A stretch of DNA of 64,000 bases from Thermostichus lividus PCC 6715 (lineage in GTDB: Bacteria > Cyanobacteriota > Cyanobacteriia > Thermosynechococcales > Thermosynechococcaceae), in assembly GCF_002754935.1 (NCBI RefSeq), contig NZ_CP018092.1:1984001-2048000 (forward strand). The letters run 5' to 3'. Below the pieces are notes generated by a model. It had not been told where the DNA came from and made no database searches. It worked only from the letters and a program-made list of their open reading frames with translations. Made by a program: the position numbers and the translations under genes. Shown one piece after another: positions 38,700-46,464 of the stretch. How positions within the stretch are numbered: the stretch's first letter is position 1; every line of letters starts with the position of its first letter.

Positions 38700-38906
38700 T
38701 GCCAGCGCAATAGCGAGATGGTCGGCGGGGCGAGCTTCTAGATTTTCGGCTTCGTTGGTAGTTGGTGGGGCGACCCGTGCGCTGGAATCGGTGAAAGTCC
38801 GGGGCGATAGGCGTAGAAGTTACACAACATAACAAGTCGCTGCACCTGACCCAGTGTTATACTCTGAACAGTTCCCAAAGCTGTTAGTAGCAGGTGAGCT
38901 TAGCCG
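38694..38906 (+). other. Cassette without recognisable gene (C7)
   Basis: 213 bp with stops in every frame after a few codons. It starts TTATGTTGCCAGCGC and ends GTTACACAACATAAC, the same edges as C2 and C5, with an unrelated middle. Confidence 0.55.
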
Positions 38907-38912
38907 TTAGAC
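38827..38912 (+). repeat. attC-7
   Basis: R'' ACATAAC, L'' GCTGCACCTG against L' CAGGTGAGC with the bulged G, R' GTTAGAC at 38906. Last attC seen. Confidence 0.9.
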
Positions 38913-38994
38913 AGCAACCAGTTCTGGGTATTTTTCTTCTGTAGCTAAAATTTCTGCTCTTATAAACAGTGAGGGGCAAGTCAAATTAGATAGA

Positions 38995-39762
38995 TTGGCA
39001 GTCTTGATTGACGCTGAAAATGCAAGTGCAAAGCTAGTTGAACCATTACTTAAGGAGATTGCTAGATACGGTAGTGCTCATGTGAAGAGGATTTATGGAG
39101 ATTGGACAAACCAATCGCTTAGTAGTTGGAAGTTAAAATTACATAAATTCGCTATTCAACCTATTCAACAATTTCGATATACGACAGGTAAAAATTCGAC
39201 AGATAGCGCACTTATTATTGATGCAATGGATTTGCTGTATACAAAGAATTTTGATGGTTTCTGTATCGTATCTAGTGATAGTGACTTTACTAGACTAGCG
39301 AGTCGCATTAGAGAATCAGGTTTAGTTGTTTATGGCTTTGGAGAGAGCAAAACACCCGAAGCTTTTGTTAGTGCTTGTGACAAGTTTACATACACTGAAA
39401 TCTTTGAGAACGTGGAAAGCCTTGAACACAGAACTGAGCAAGCCCATGACCTTAAAGTTGAACTTCCCCAGCAGTTAGAGCAAGAAACAATTAATCAGCA
39501 ATCGATCTTTCCTAAAGAAATGCTTAATTTACTGAGAGATGTATATGAAAATATTTCGGGAGACGATGGTTGGGCTTATTTAGGTCCCCTAGGTTCACAG
39601 ATTCAGAAACTCTCTCCATCATTTGATTCAAGAAATTATGGGTATAAAAAGCTTGGAGAATTAGTACATAAGATGATTCAGCATGGACGTGGAGTACGTA
39701 ATCACCTTGACAGCTGTTTTGGGTGCATTGCTTCCCTGGATTTTGCTCAAACTTGGCTTTGA
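38995..39762 (+). CDS. NYN-domain putative RNase with C-terminal LOTUS/OST-HTH domain, 3' end truncated
   Basis: 255 aa from a TTG; no ATG exists upstream in frame, so the start is uncertain. The NYN (PIN-like) domain keeps its acidic residues: VLIDAENAS, DSALIIDAMDLL and VSSDSDFTRLA. A LOTUS/OST-HTH domain follows (about 175-240: LLRDVYENISGDDGWAYLGPLGSQIQKLSPSFDSRNYGYKKLGELV in pieces). The family fits RNA cleavage with RNA-binding by LOTUS. After about residue 230 the sequence leaves the family and runs into the next frame, and no attC follows. The cassette was therefore cut when it joined the MgtC-side DNA. Confidence 0.75.
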   Translation: MAVLIDAENASAKLVEPLLKEIARYGSAHVKRIYGDWTNQSLSSWKLKLHKFAIQPIQQFRYTTGKNSTDSALIIDAMDLLYTKNFDGFCIVSSDSDFTRLASRIRESGLVVYGFGESKTPEAFVSACDKFTYTEIFENVESLEHRTEQAHDLKVELPQQLEQETINQQSIFPKEMLNLLRDVYENISGDDGWAYLGPLGSQIQKLSPSFDSRNYGYKKLGELVHKMIQHGRGVRNHLDSCFGCIASLDFAQTWL

Positions 39763-39865
39763 TCATGGGCATGCTGCCGATCCTTTTATTAGAACCATCA
39801 AGGACTTTACTGGGCTACTACTCTATTTCCACCTGGTCAGTCTCTTTTTGGGGATTTCAATTTGA
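39683..39865 (+). CDS. Small two-helix membrane protein at the island edge
   Basis: 60 aa overlapping the NYN gene end in another frame. Two hydrophobic helices (VITLTAVLGALLPWILLKL; DFTGLLLYFHLVSLFLGISI) end 19 bp before mgtC on the same strand. The N-terminus could be the stump of a longer protein cut at the cassette junction. No ribosome-binding site is obvious. Confidence 0.45.
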   Translation: MDVEYVITLTAVLGALLPWILLKLGFDHGHAADPFIRTIKDFTGLLLYFHLVSLFLGISI

Positions 39866-39884
39866 ATAGTGAGGAGCTGAGGGC

Positions 39885-40586
39885 ATGACAACAATCGAAT
39901 TTGTCCTTCGTCTAGTGGTCGCTTTTCTCTTGGGAGCGGTCCTGGGGTTAGAACGCCAGTGGCGGCAGCGCATGGCGGGGTTGCGAACCAATACCCTGGT
40001 GGCGACGGGGGCAGCTTTATTTGTCATGCTCTCTGTTCTAACTCCAGGGGATTCTAGCCCAAATCGGATTGCTGCACAGGTGGTGTCTGGCATTGGCTTC
40101 TTAGCTGGCGGCGTGATTTTGCGGGAAGGGCTGACAGTGCGCGGGTTAAACACGGCGGCAACCTTGTGGTGTGCCGCTGCAATTGGGTCATTATCTGGCA
40201 TGGGGTTACTGATTCATGCCGGGATTGGTACGGTGGCGGTTCTGGTTGCCAACCTAATCCTGCGTCCCTTGGGATACCGCATCAATCAACAGCCCCTCAA
40301 AGGGACAGAGTTGGAGCTCTGTTATCGCTGTGATGTGGTTTGTCGCACCCAGGATGAAGCCCATGTTCGAGCATTGCTCCTGCAAGCGGTGTCTGGTGGA
40401 AAACTACAGTTGCGATCGCTCTACAGCGAAGATTTGGAAGATAAGCCCGATCAAGTCAGCGTAGAAGCCGAACTCGTGACTCAAGAGCGCAATGACGCTT
40501 TTTTAGAACAAATCGTTAGCCGCCTGAGTTTGGAACCTGGGGTTATCGCTATCCGCTGGCGGGTTATTGAGCAAGAGTTTGGTTGA
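39885..40586 (+). CDS. MgtC/SapB family membrane protein
   Basis: 233 aa. The MgtC N-terminal membrane domain is clear: LLGAVLGLERQWRQRMAGLRTNTLV (first cytoplasmic loop), GIGFLAGGVILREG and TVRGLNTAATLWCAAAIG. The C-terminal domain resembles an ACT-like soluble part. MgtC proteins help cells survive low Mg2+, often by controlling the F-type ATPase or MgtA-type pumps. The nearby mgtA on the same strand supports a Mg2+ role. GAGGAG precedes the ATG. Confidence 0.85.
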   Translation: MTTIEFVLRLVVAFLLGAVLGLERQWRQRMAGLRTNTLVATGAALFVMLSVLTPGDSSPNRIAAQVVSGIGFLAGGVILREGLTVRGLNTAATLWCAAAIGSLSGMGLLIHAGIGTVAVLVANLILRPLGYRINQQPLKGTELELCYRCDVVCRTQDEAHVRALLLQAVSGGKLQLRSLYSEDLEDKPDQVSVEAELVTQERNDAFLEQIVSRLSLEPGVIAIRWRVIEQEFG

Positions 40587-40801
40587 AATTAACTCCGCGA
40601 CCTGCAAGCTGCCCGTCCCACAAACTGCGGATTCGGGGTTTTACAGCAAAATAGGATAAAGGTAAGCGATCAATCTTGTTAGGTTTTGTTAAGCTGTTGA
40701 CAAAAGCCGATGTATCAGGCTATATCTGCAATTATGACAAATTCAATCCACTGGGTTTGTCATGTTCATATTGTACAGATTTCAAGGAGATAAATTCTAC
40801 T

Positions 40802-40939
40802 ATGGATGCTTCTGGCAGTAGTAGATGCAAAGCTACTTCTGAGGAAACAGTCCCCTCTAGTGAGGATCCCTGCCATAAAATCTGCCGTGGTCAGTGGGTG
40901 ATTACACAGATGAATTTGCCTAGTTCGGTTCTATTATAG
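40802..40939 (+). CDS. Possible 45-aa small protein between mgtC and mgtA
   Basis: ATG at 40802, preceded by AAGGAG at about 11-nt spacing; an in-frame upstream extension of 42 codons also exists. MDASGSSRCKATSEETVP then a Cys-His-Cys stretch (DPCHKICRGQW). No domain is recognised. It could be a leader peptide of mgtA; that is speculation from position only. Confidence 0.4.
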   Translation: MDASGSSRCKATSEETVPSSEDPCHKICRGQWVITQMNLPSSVLL

Positions 40940-40947
40940 AGCCTGCT

Positions 40948-41002
40948 GGTTCATCTCTGGTCGCCACTGGGCATGGCGACTGTACTGATAAGGAGATGAA
41001 CC
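40948..41002 (+). promoter_or_regulatory. RBS-sequestering double hairpin upstream of mgtA
   Basis: GGTTCATCTC (40948-40957) pairs perfectly with GAGATGAACC (40993-41002), the latter covering a Shine-Dalgarno (AAGGAGA). Inside, GTCGCCA (40960-40966) pairs with TGGCGAC (40974-40980). The SD is followed by an 8-codon frame (ATG at 41003, TAG at 41027). This could be a translation-controlled leader or a relic of a gene start. It matches no riboswitch class I can name. Confidence 0.6.
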
Positions 41003-41058
41003 ATGAACAAGTTTCAATCAACTTCATAGTTTTCATAATTTTGACGATCTGCTCCTGA

Positions 41059-41590
41059 CTGGCAGCTTATTGCTGGCTTTTGCGAGGCGATCTGTGTTTG
41101 ACTCGTTACTTGCATCCAAAATTGGATCGCTTGTAATTCTGTGGCTATTTTTCTAGAAATTGGCGATCGCCATTTGCGCTTGCTTTCGATCTTAACCATC
41201 CAGTCAATCACATTTAGTTCGGCTCAACTTTGACTGGTAGTTGAAGTGATTGCTGAGCGCGAATAAATGAATCTGTCAGTCAACCAGTTGTTTTGGAATC
41301 TTTGAAAATCTGACTATTTAACAACTGGCAGCTTATTGCTGGCTTTTGCGAGGCGATCTGTGTTTGACTCGTTACTTGCATCCAAAATTGGATCGCTTGT
41401 AATTCTGTGGCTATTTTTCTAGAAATTGGCGATCGCCATTTGCGCTTGCTTTCGATCTTAACCATCCAGTCAATCACATTTAGTTCGGCTCAACTTTGAC
41501 TGGTAGTTGAAGTGATTGCTGAGCGCGAATAAATGAATCTGTCAGTCAACCAGTTGTTTTGGAATCTTTGAAAATCTGACTATTTAACAA
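41059..41590 (+). repeat. Perfect tandem duplication, 2 x 266 bp, in front of mgtA
   Basis: Units 41059-41324 and 41325-41590 read the same, starting CTGGCAGCTTATTG and ending GACTATTTAACAA. Each holds, on the minus strand, a broken gene fragment beginning VIDWMVKIESKRKW, not recognised, with one HIP1 site inside. The second unit ends one base before the GAGGAGG of mgtA, so the duplication forms the mgtA 5' region. It fills most of the gap 40,940-41,603. Confidence 0.9.
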
Positions 41591-41603
41591 GAGGAGGCGA
41601 ATT

Positions 41604-44339
41604 ATGCGGAATACTCCCAGAACGACCCGCGGACGGGGCGATGTCAATACACGTGCCCTAGAAAGCGCTAAGCTGTCACTGCGTGCCCTCGAGGAAGCGG
41701 GGAACGATATCAATCAGGTATTGCGATCGCTGAACAGCCATCGTCAGGGGCTGACTGAAGCCGATGCGGCTGTTCGCCTACGCAAGTATGGCAAAAACGA
41801 AGTTAGCCACGAAAAGCCCCCCGCTTGGTACGTGCAACTGTTCAAGGCGTTCAACAATCCCTTTATTTGGGTATTGGTGGGGCTAGCGGCTGTTTCCTAC
41901 GTTTTGGACTACGCCATTGCTGAGCCAGAAGATAAGGATCTGACAGCAGTGATTATCTTATCCATCATGGTGCTGGTGAGTGGCTTCCTGCGGTTTTTCC
42001 AGGAATACCGCTCTACCCAAGCAGCAGAAAAGCTGAAAGCTATGGTCAGCACTAAGGCTACCGTGATTCGCCGCGATCGCCTCGATGCCCCCGGAACGCG
42101 ACGGGAGGTTCCCCTCAGCGCCTTGGTTCCGGGCGATATTGTGGCATTGTCGGCGGGAGATATGATCCCAGCGGATGTGCGACTGCTGACCTCCAAGGAT
42201 CTATTCGTGAGCCAAGCGGTGCTGACGGGGGAATCCCTGCCCGTAGAAAAGTACGACACCTTGGGCAGTGTGGTGGAAAAGCGCGCTGATGTGCAAGTGG
42301 AATCTGATCAGGTGAGTGCGCTGGATATTCCCACTGTCTGCTTTATGGGTACTAATGTGGTCAGTGGCACAGGGACGGCGGTGGTGGTTTCCACGGGCGA
42401 TCGCACCTACTTCGGCTCTCTGGCCAAAAACATCGTAGGCAAGCGCGTTCTCACCAGCTTTGAAAAAGGCGTCAACCGGGTCAGCTATCTGCTGATCACC
42501 TTCATGGCAGTGATGGTGCCGATCGTCTTCCTCATCCAATGGTTTACCAAAGGCAGTTTTCTGGATGCCCTGCTGTTTTCGTTATCCGTGGCCGTGGGGC
42601 TAACGCCGGAAATGCTACCCATGATCGTGACCGCAAACCTGGCGCGGGGTGCAGTCGTGATGGCGAATCAAAAAGTAGTGGTCAAACGCATCAATGCAAT
42701 TCAGAACTTTGGGGCGATGGACATCCTCTGCACTGATAAAACTGGCACTCTGACGCTGGATAAGATTATCCTAGAACGCCATGTGGACATTCACGGCTAC
42801 GAGGATGACGAACCCCTGGAATATGGCTACCTGAACAGCTACTACCAGACCGGCTTAAAAAACCTGCTGGATGTGGCAGTGCTGGAGCATGTGGAGTTAA
42901 ATACAGAACTCAAACCCGCAGAAAACTACGCCAAGGTGGATGAAATTCCCTTCGACTTTGTGCGTCGCCGCATGTCAGTGGTGGTGGAGCCGCGTGGGGG
43001 GCGCTCAGAAGGCCAGCATGTGCTGATCTGCAAAGGAGCAGTTGAGGAACTGTTCAACGTTTGCTCCCATGCCAAATATCACGGCGAAATCATGCCCATG
43101 AACGAGTCTGTGCGGCTGGAAGGGCTGCGGGTGACCCAAAGCCTGAATGAAGACGGCTTCCGGGTGATTGCCGTCGCCTATAAGGAAATCCCCATTCCGC
43201 TAGACACCGCTCCTACCTACAGCGCCAAGGATGAATGCGACCTGATTTTGGTCGGCTATCTGGCGTTCCTTGATCCGCCTAAAGATAGCGCGATTGAGGC
43301 GATCGCTGCCCTGAATGACAACGGCGTTGCTGTCAAAGTGATCACCGGTGACAACGATATTGTCACCCGCAAAGTCTGTAAGGAGGTGAACCTAGAAGTT
43401 GAAGGAGTGCTGGTGGGTAGCCAGATTGAACGCCTGAGCGACGAGGAACTCACATCCCAACTAGACACCACCACCATCTTCGCCAAGGTCTCCCCCCTGC
43501 AAAAAGCTCGCATTGTTCGCCTGCTGCGTGAGCAAGGGCACACCGTCGGTTACCTAGGCGATGGCATTAACGATGCTGCGGCCCTGCGGGATGCGGATGT
43601 CGGCATCTCGGTCGATACTGCCGTAGATATTGCCAAAGAATCGGCAGACATCATCCTGCTAGAAAAGAACCTCATGGTACTGGAGCGGGGTGTGATTGAG
43701 GGACGGCGCACCTTTGCCAACATTCTTAAATACCTGAACATGACCGCCAGTTCCAACTATGGCAACGTGTTCAGTGTCATGGGGTCGAGTGCTGTGCTGC
43801 CCTTCCTGCCGATGCAGCCCATCCAACTGCTGACCCAAAATCTGATCTACGACCTGTCCCAAACCACCATCCCCTTCGACAACGTGGATAAGGAGTTTCT
43901 CCGCAAACCCCAGAAGTGGAATGTGCCCAACATCGGGCGGTTCATGCTGTTCATTGGTCCGATTAGCTCCATCTTTGACTATGCCACCTACATCGTCATG
44001 TGGTTCGTGTTTGCAGCCAATACACCAGAGGACGTGAAGCTGTTTAATTCGGGCTGGTTTGTGGAAGGGCTACTCTCCCAAACCTTGGTGGTTCATATGT
44101 TGCGGACGGCGCGGGTGCCCTTCTTCCAAAGCTGGCCCTCCCTGCCCGTGTTGCTCTCCACTGGCACTGCCATTATCGCTGGGATGATCATTCCCTTCAC
44201 ACCGCTAGGAGCAGGGTTGGGGATGGTTCCCCTGCCTGCTAATTACTTCATCTGGCTGTGGTTGATTCTCGGCTCCTACTGCCTGCTGACCCAATACCTC
44301 AAGGGCTTCTACATCCGCACCTTTGGCAAGTGGCTGTAA
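41604..44339 (+). CDS. mgtA: Magnesium-translocating P-type ATPase
   Basis: 911 aa P3B-type ATPase for Mg2+ uptake across the plasma membrane. It has the phosphorylation motif CTDKTGTLT, TGES in the actuator domain, KGA in the nucleotide domain, TGDN, and GDGINDAAAL with ten predicted helices. The length and the motif order match MgtA/MgtB. GAGGAGG stands 7 nt before the ATG. Context with an MgtC protein upstream fits a Mg2+ starvation locus. Confidence 0.95.
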   Translation: MRNTPRTTRGRGDVNTRALESAKLSLRALEEAGNDINQVLRSLNSHRQGLTEADAAVRLRKYGKNEVSHEKPPAWYVQLFKAFNNPFIWVLVGLAAVSYVLDYAIAEPEDKDLTAVIILSIMVLVSGFLRFFQEYRSTQAAEKLKAMVSTKATVIRRDRLDAPGTRREVPLSALVPGDIVALSAGDMIPADVRLLTSKDLFVSQAVLTGESLPVEKYDTLGSVVEKRADVQVESDQVSALDIPTVCFMGTNVVSGTGTAVVVSTGDRTYFGSLAKNIVGKRVLTSFEKGVNRVSYLLITFMAVMVPIVFLIQWFTKGSFLDALLFSLSVAVGLTPEMLPMIVTANLARGAVVMANQKVVVKRINAIQNFGAMDILCTDKTGTLTLDKIILERHVDIHGYEDDEPLEYGYLNSYYQTGLKNLLDVAVLEHVELNTELKPAENYAKVDEIPFDFVRRRMSVVVEPRGGRSEGQHVLICKGAVEELFNVCSHAKYHGEIMPMNESVRLEGLRVTQSLNEDGFRVIAVAYKEIPIPLDTAPTYSAKDECDLILVGYLAFLDPPKDSAIEAIAALNDNGVAVKVITGDNDIVTRKVCKEVNLEVEGVLVGSQIERLSDEELTSQLDTTTIFAKVSPLQKARIVRLLREQGHTVGYLGDGINDAAALRDADVGISVDTAVDIAKESADIILLEKNLMVLERGVIEGRRTFANILKYLNMTASSNYGNVFSVMGSSAVLPFLPMQPIQLLTQNLIYDLSQTTIPFDNVDKEFLRKPQKWNVPNIGRFMLFIGPISSIFDYATYIVMWFVFAANTPEDVKLFNSGWFVEGLLSQTLVVHMLRTARVPFFQSWPSLPVLLSTGTAIIAGMIIPFTPLGAGLGMVPLPANYFIWLWLILGSYCLLTQYLKGFYIRTFGKWL

Positions 44340-44492
44340 AGGGTAACACCCATTCTCTGAAAGTCAGCTACACAGTTCGTAGTGCAGACTTCAGTCCGTA
44401 CTACAAGCCACACAGGTCGTTGGCACCCTTTCCATAGTCGCTCTCGACTCCTCGTCCAAATCCACTTCTATTCATCATTGGAGGTTTGTTCC

Positions 44493-44630
44493 ATGCTGGT
44501 TTTAGAAAATGTCTGGGCAGCGCTCTTTGCCGTTGCTGCCATCTTTATCGGCTACTACGCTCTGATCTATTTCATTGTTGTTGTTGTGATGCAGCAAGGG
44601 GTGCCCCAACAGCGCCGCCCCCGCTATTGA
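44493..44630 (+). CDS. 45-aa single-pass membrane protein downstream of mgtA
   Basis: ATG at 44493 preceded by TTGGAGG. One strong helix (ALFAVAAIFIGYYALIYFIVVVVMQ, residues 10-34) and a basic tail (QQRRPRY). A longer frame starting at 44382 is unlikely because it lacks an RBS and family character. Small membrane peptides next to P-type pumps often modulate them (for example KdpF or MgtS/MgtR types), but no homology is claimed. Confidence 0.6.
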   Translation: MLVLENVWAALFAVAAIFIGYYALIYFIVVVVMQQGVPQQRRPRY

Positions 44631-44666
44631 TCCTGTTCGGTAGCGAATCACTCATCTTTAGCTTGA

Positions 44667-44721
44667 ACCACAAAGACACAAAGCGCACGAAGGAACGTTG
44701 TGTCCTCTGTGCCTTTGTGGT
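44667..44721. repeat. Interspersed palindromic element, ACCACAAAG type
   Basis: ACCACAAAGACACAAAG at the left and CTCTGTGCCTTTGTGGT at the right are near-perfect inverted arms around a 20-bp centre. Palindromes of this wording are scattered in many bacterial genomes, including cyanobacteria. No gene is inside. Confidence 0.7.
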
Positions 44722-44770
44722 GAAAAGTGTCTAGCAAACCCAGCTACGCATCCGTGCGAAGGAGGCAATC

Positions 44771-45086
44771 ATGAAAAAAAACGCAATTCCAAACATTTGC
44801 CTGCCCGATCGCCCGCTACCGGGGTGTCAATCACCCAGGCAGTCAGGAATTCAACGCGCATCTCCAGTCTTTTGCCCATCGAGTGTCGCTTCTTGCCGCG
44901 TTACACACGGGCGGCAATCTGCCAACTTATGAGACCTATCAGCAATTGCTGACTCTTTGGGAAGCATTGCAGCCCTATTGTTCGTTAATTGCCGATGGCG
45001 ATCGCCCGGCTTACCCGCTGGCTTGCAATGCCCCTTTGGATGACTCGCCCAACGGCACATTCCCCTATACTCTGGATGCTGACTGA
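44771..45086 (+). CDS. DUF7219-like small protein, broken by one extra A
   Basis: The ATG at 44771 follows GAAGGAGG. Eight A at 44774-44781 shift the frame; seven would give a 104-aa protein. After the shift it reads YRGVNHPGSQEFNAHLQSFAHRVSLLAALHTGGNLPTYETYQQLLTLWEAL in pieces. This is close to the small cyanobacterial family with F-N-A-x-L-Q-x-F-A-x-R-V (DUF7219, to my recollection). Function unknown. Confidence 0.6.
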
Positions 45087-45141
45087 TTAGGCGAGATGAC
45101 GACCGCTAACAGCTGGGTAAGGTGTTGTCTCAACACGAAAC

Positions 45142-46104
45142 CTATCCAACCACGCCAGCCATGACCTGCTCAGCAAGGCGTGTGTCGCTGAGGCGATCAA
45201 TTTCACGAATACCGGTGGGACTGGTCACATTCACCTCCGTTAGGTAACCGCCAATAATGTCAATGCCGACAAAATAAAGGCCATCTTGGCGGAGGCTTGG
45301 TGCCAAAATCTGACAAATGTGGCGATCGCGCTCAGTTATATCAATCGCTGCAACTCGTCCACCAGTGGCCATATTGCCCCGAAATTCATCCCCGGTGGGA
45401 ATCCGGTTCACTGCCCCAATCGGCTCGCCATTCAGCAGAATGATGCGCTTATCCCCCTCTTTGGCTGCAGGTAGGTATTCCTGCACCATCACTGGCAGTT
45501 GTCCTTGCTGGGTACTGATTTCAATCATGGAGTTGAGGTTGCGATCGCCCGCCTGCAAGAATAAAATGCCTTCTCCGGCTTTACCGCCTAAGGGTTTCAG
45601 GACAGCAGTCCCTTGGCGTTGGACAAACTCACGAATCACTTGTTTATCGCTACTCACCAAGGTGTGGGGCATCACACTGCTAAAGCGCAACCCATACATT
45701 TTTTCATTGGCATGGCGCAGTGCCGCTGGACTATTTAGCACCCGCGTTTTCTGTGGATTCACTAAGTCCAAGCAGTAGGTTGCATAGAGGTAAGCACTAT
45801 TGACGGGTGGGTCTTTGCGCATCCAAACGGCGGTAAAGTCCTCTAGCGATCGCCACTCCGGTGTGCCTAACTGAAACCACGGCCGTGAGACTTGCCACTG
45901 ACCCGCAACAAGTTGGGCGGGCACCAACTGCACCGGCGTGAGGCGTGCCCACGCTTGGCCGTCGCGGATCACAAGCTGCGAAATCTCTGTAATCCAAACC
46001 TCCAACCCCATCTGTTGCGCTGCTTCCATGAGGGCAACACTGGTGTCATGGCCAGGATCCAAACTGGCGATAGGGTCAATAATAAAGGCAACCAACACAG
46101 TCAC
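45142..46104 (-). CDS. gshB: Glutathione synthetase
   Basis: 320 aa ATP-grasp ligase joining gamma-glutamylcysteine and glycine. VWMRKDPPVNSAYLYATYCL, TAVLKPLGGKAGEGILFL, GDKRIILLNGEPIGAVNR and EVNVTSPTGIREIDRL are classical GshB signatures. The start codon overlaps the stop of grxC by one base, so the pair forms a thiol-redox operon. Confidence 0.95.
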   Translation of the reverse strand: MTVLVAFIIDPIASLDPGHDTSVALMEAAQQMGLEVWITEISQLVIRDGQAWARLTPVQLVPAQLVAGQWQVSRPWFQLGTPEWRSLEDFTAVWMRKDPPVNSAYLYATYCLDLVNPQKTRVLNSPAALRHANEKMYGLRFSSVMPHTLVSSDKQVIREFVQRQGTAVLKPLGGKAGEGILFLQAGDRNLNSMIEISTQQGQLPVMVQEYLPAAKEGDKRIILLNGEPIGAVNRIPTGDEFRGNMATGGRVAAIDITERDRHICQILAPSLRQDGLYFVGIDIIGGYLTEVNVTSPTGIREIDRLSDTRLAEQVMAGVVG

Positions 46105-46367
46105 TAGGCCGCAGACTGCAAGAGGGAGTCTAACTTCCCTTGCGCCTCAAGGGCATAGAGATCATCACAGCCGCCAATATGTTGGTTATTAATGAAAATC
46201 TGTGGCAGCGATCGCCGCCCATTGGCCCGCTGCGCCATCGCTTGCCGTGCGGCTTCATCGCCATCAATCACATACTCTGTAAAGGATACCCCCTTGCGGT
46301 TCAGCAGTTGCTTAGCCCGAAGACAGAAGGGACAGGCAGACCAAGTATAGATTTCCACAGTGGCCAC
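46104..46367 (-). CDS. grxC: Glutaredoxin 3
   Basis: 87 aa. CPFC active site (SACPFCLRAKQLL), cis-Pro LPQIFIN and GGCDDLY glutathione-binding loop. Dithiol glutaredoxin that uses the glutathione made by the next gene, with which it overlaps by one base. Confidence 0.95.
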   Translation of the reverse strand: MATVEIYTWSACPFCLRAKQLLNRKGVSFTEYVIDGDEAARQAMAQRANGRRSLPQIFINNQHIGGCDDLYALEAQGKLDSLLQSAA

Positions 46368-46464
46368 AGCGGTTGCACCTCGTTACAAAAGTTCACTCTT
46401 GCTTCCAGCCTAGCAAAAAGTGAGGGGGCGATCGCCATCGAGCAGCACGATTACCCCAGCAGTG

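Larger units (their letters stand above)
34721..38912 (+). mobile_element. Integron cassette array without integrase (CALIN-type), seven attC sites
   Basis: Seven sites of 83-87 nt share the attC plan: R'' ending AAC, an L'' arm with one unpaired G (e.g. ACTGCACCCG), a loop, the complementary L' arm, and R' starting GTTA. All point the same way, and every convincing gene in the array is on the + strand ahead of an attC. Cassette bounds: 34,800-34,978; 34,979-35,790; 35,791-36,140; 36,141-36,316; 36,317-38,693; 38,694-38,906; then an open last cassette. No tyrosine recombinase of the IntI type and no attI is visible in the window. Confidence 0.9.

Noticed and set aside
34721-38912. Reading the repeated GCACCCGAC...GTCGGGTG-like sites as MITEs or REP elements
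   Set aside because: The unpaired G at a fixed place, the AAC/GTTA ends, single orientation and one gene per interval fit attC sites far better.
39524-39772. 82-codon frame antisense to the NYN gene
   Set aside because: Shadow frame with no RBS or family similarity.
40948-41002. Naming the hairpin an M-box or yybP-ykoY riboswitch
   Set aside because: The conserved cores of these classes are not present; only the RBS-masking stem is seen.
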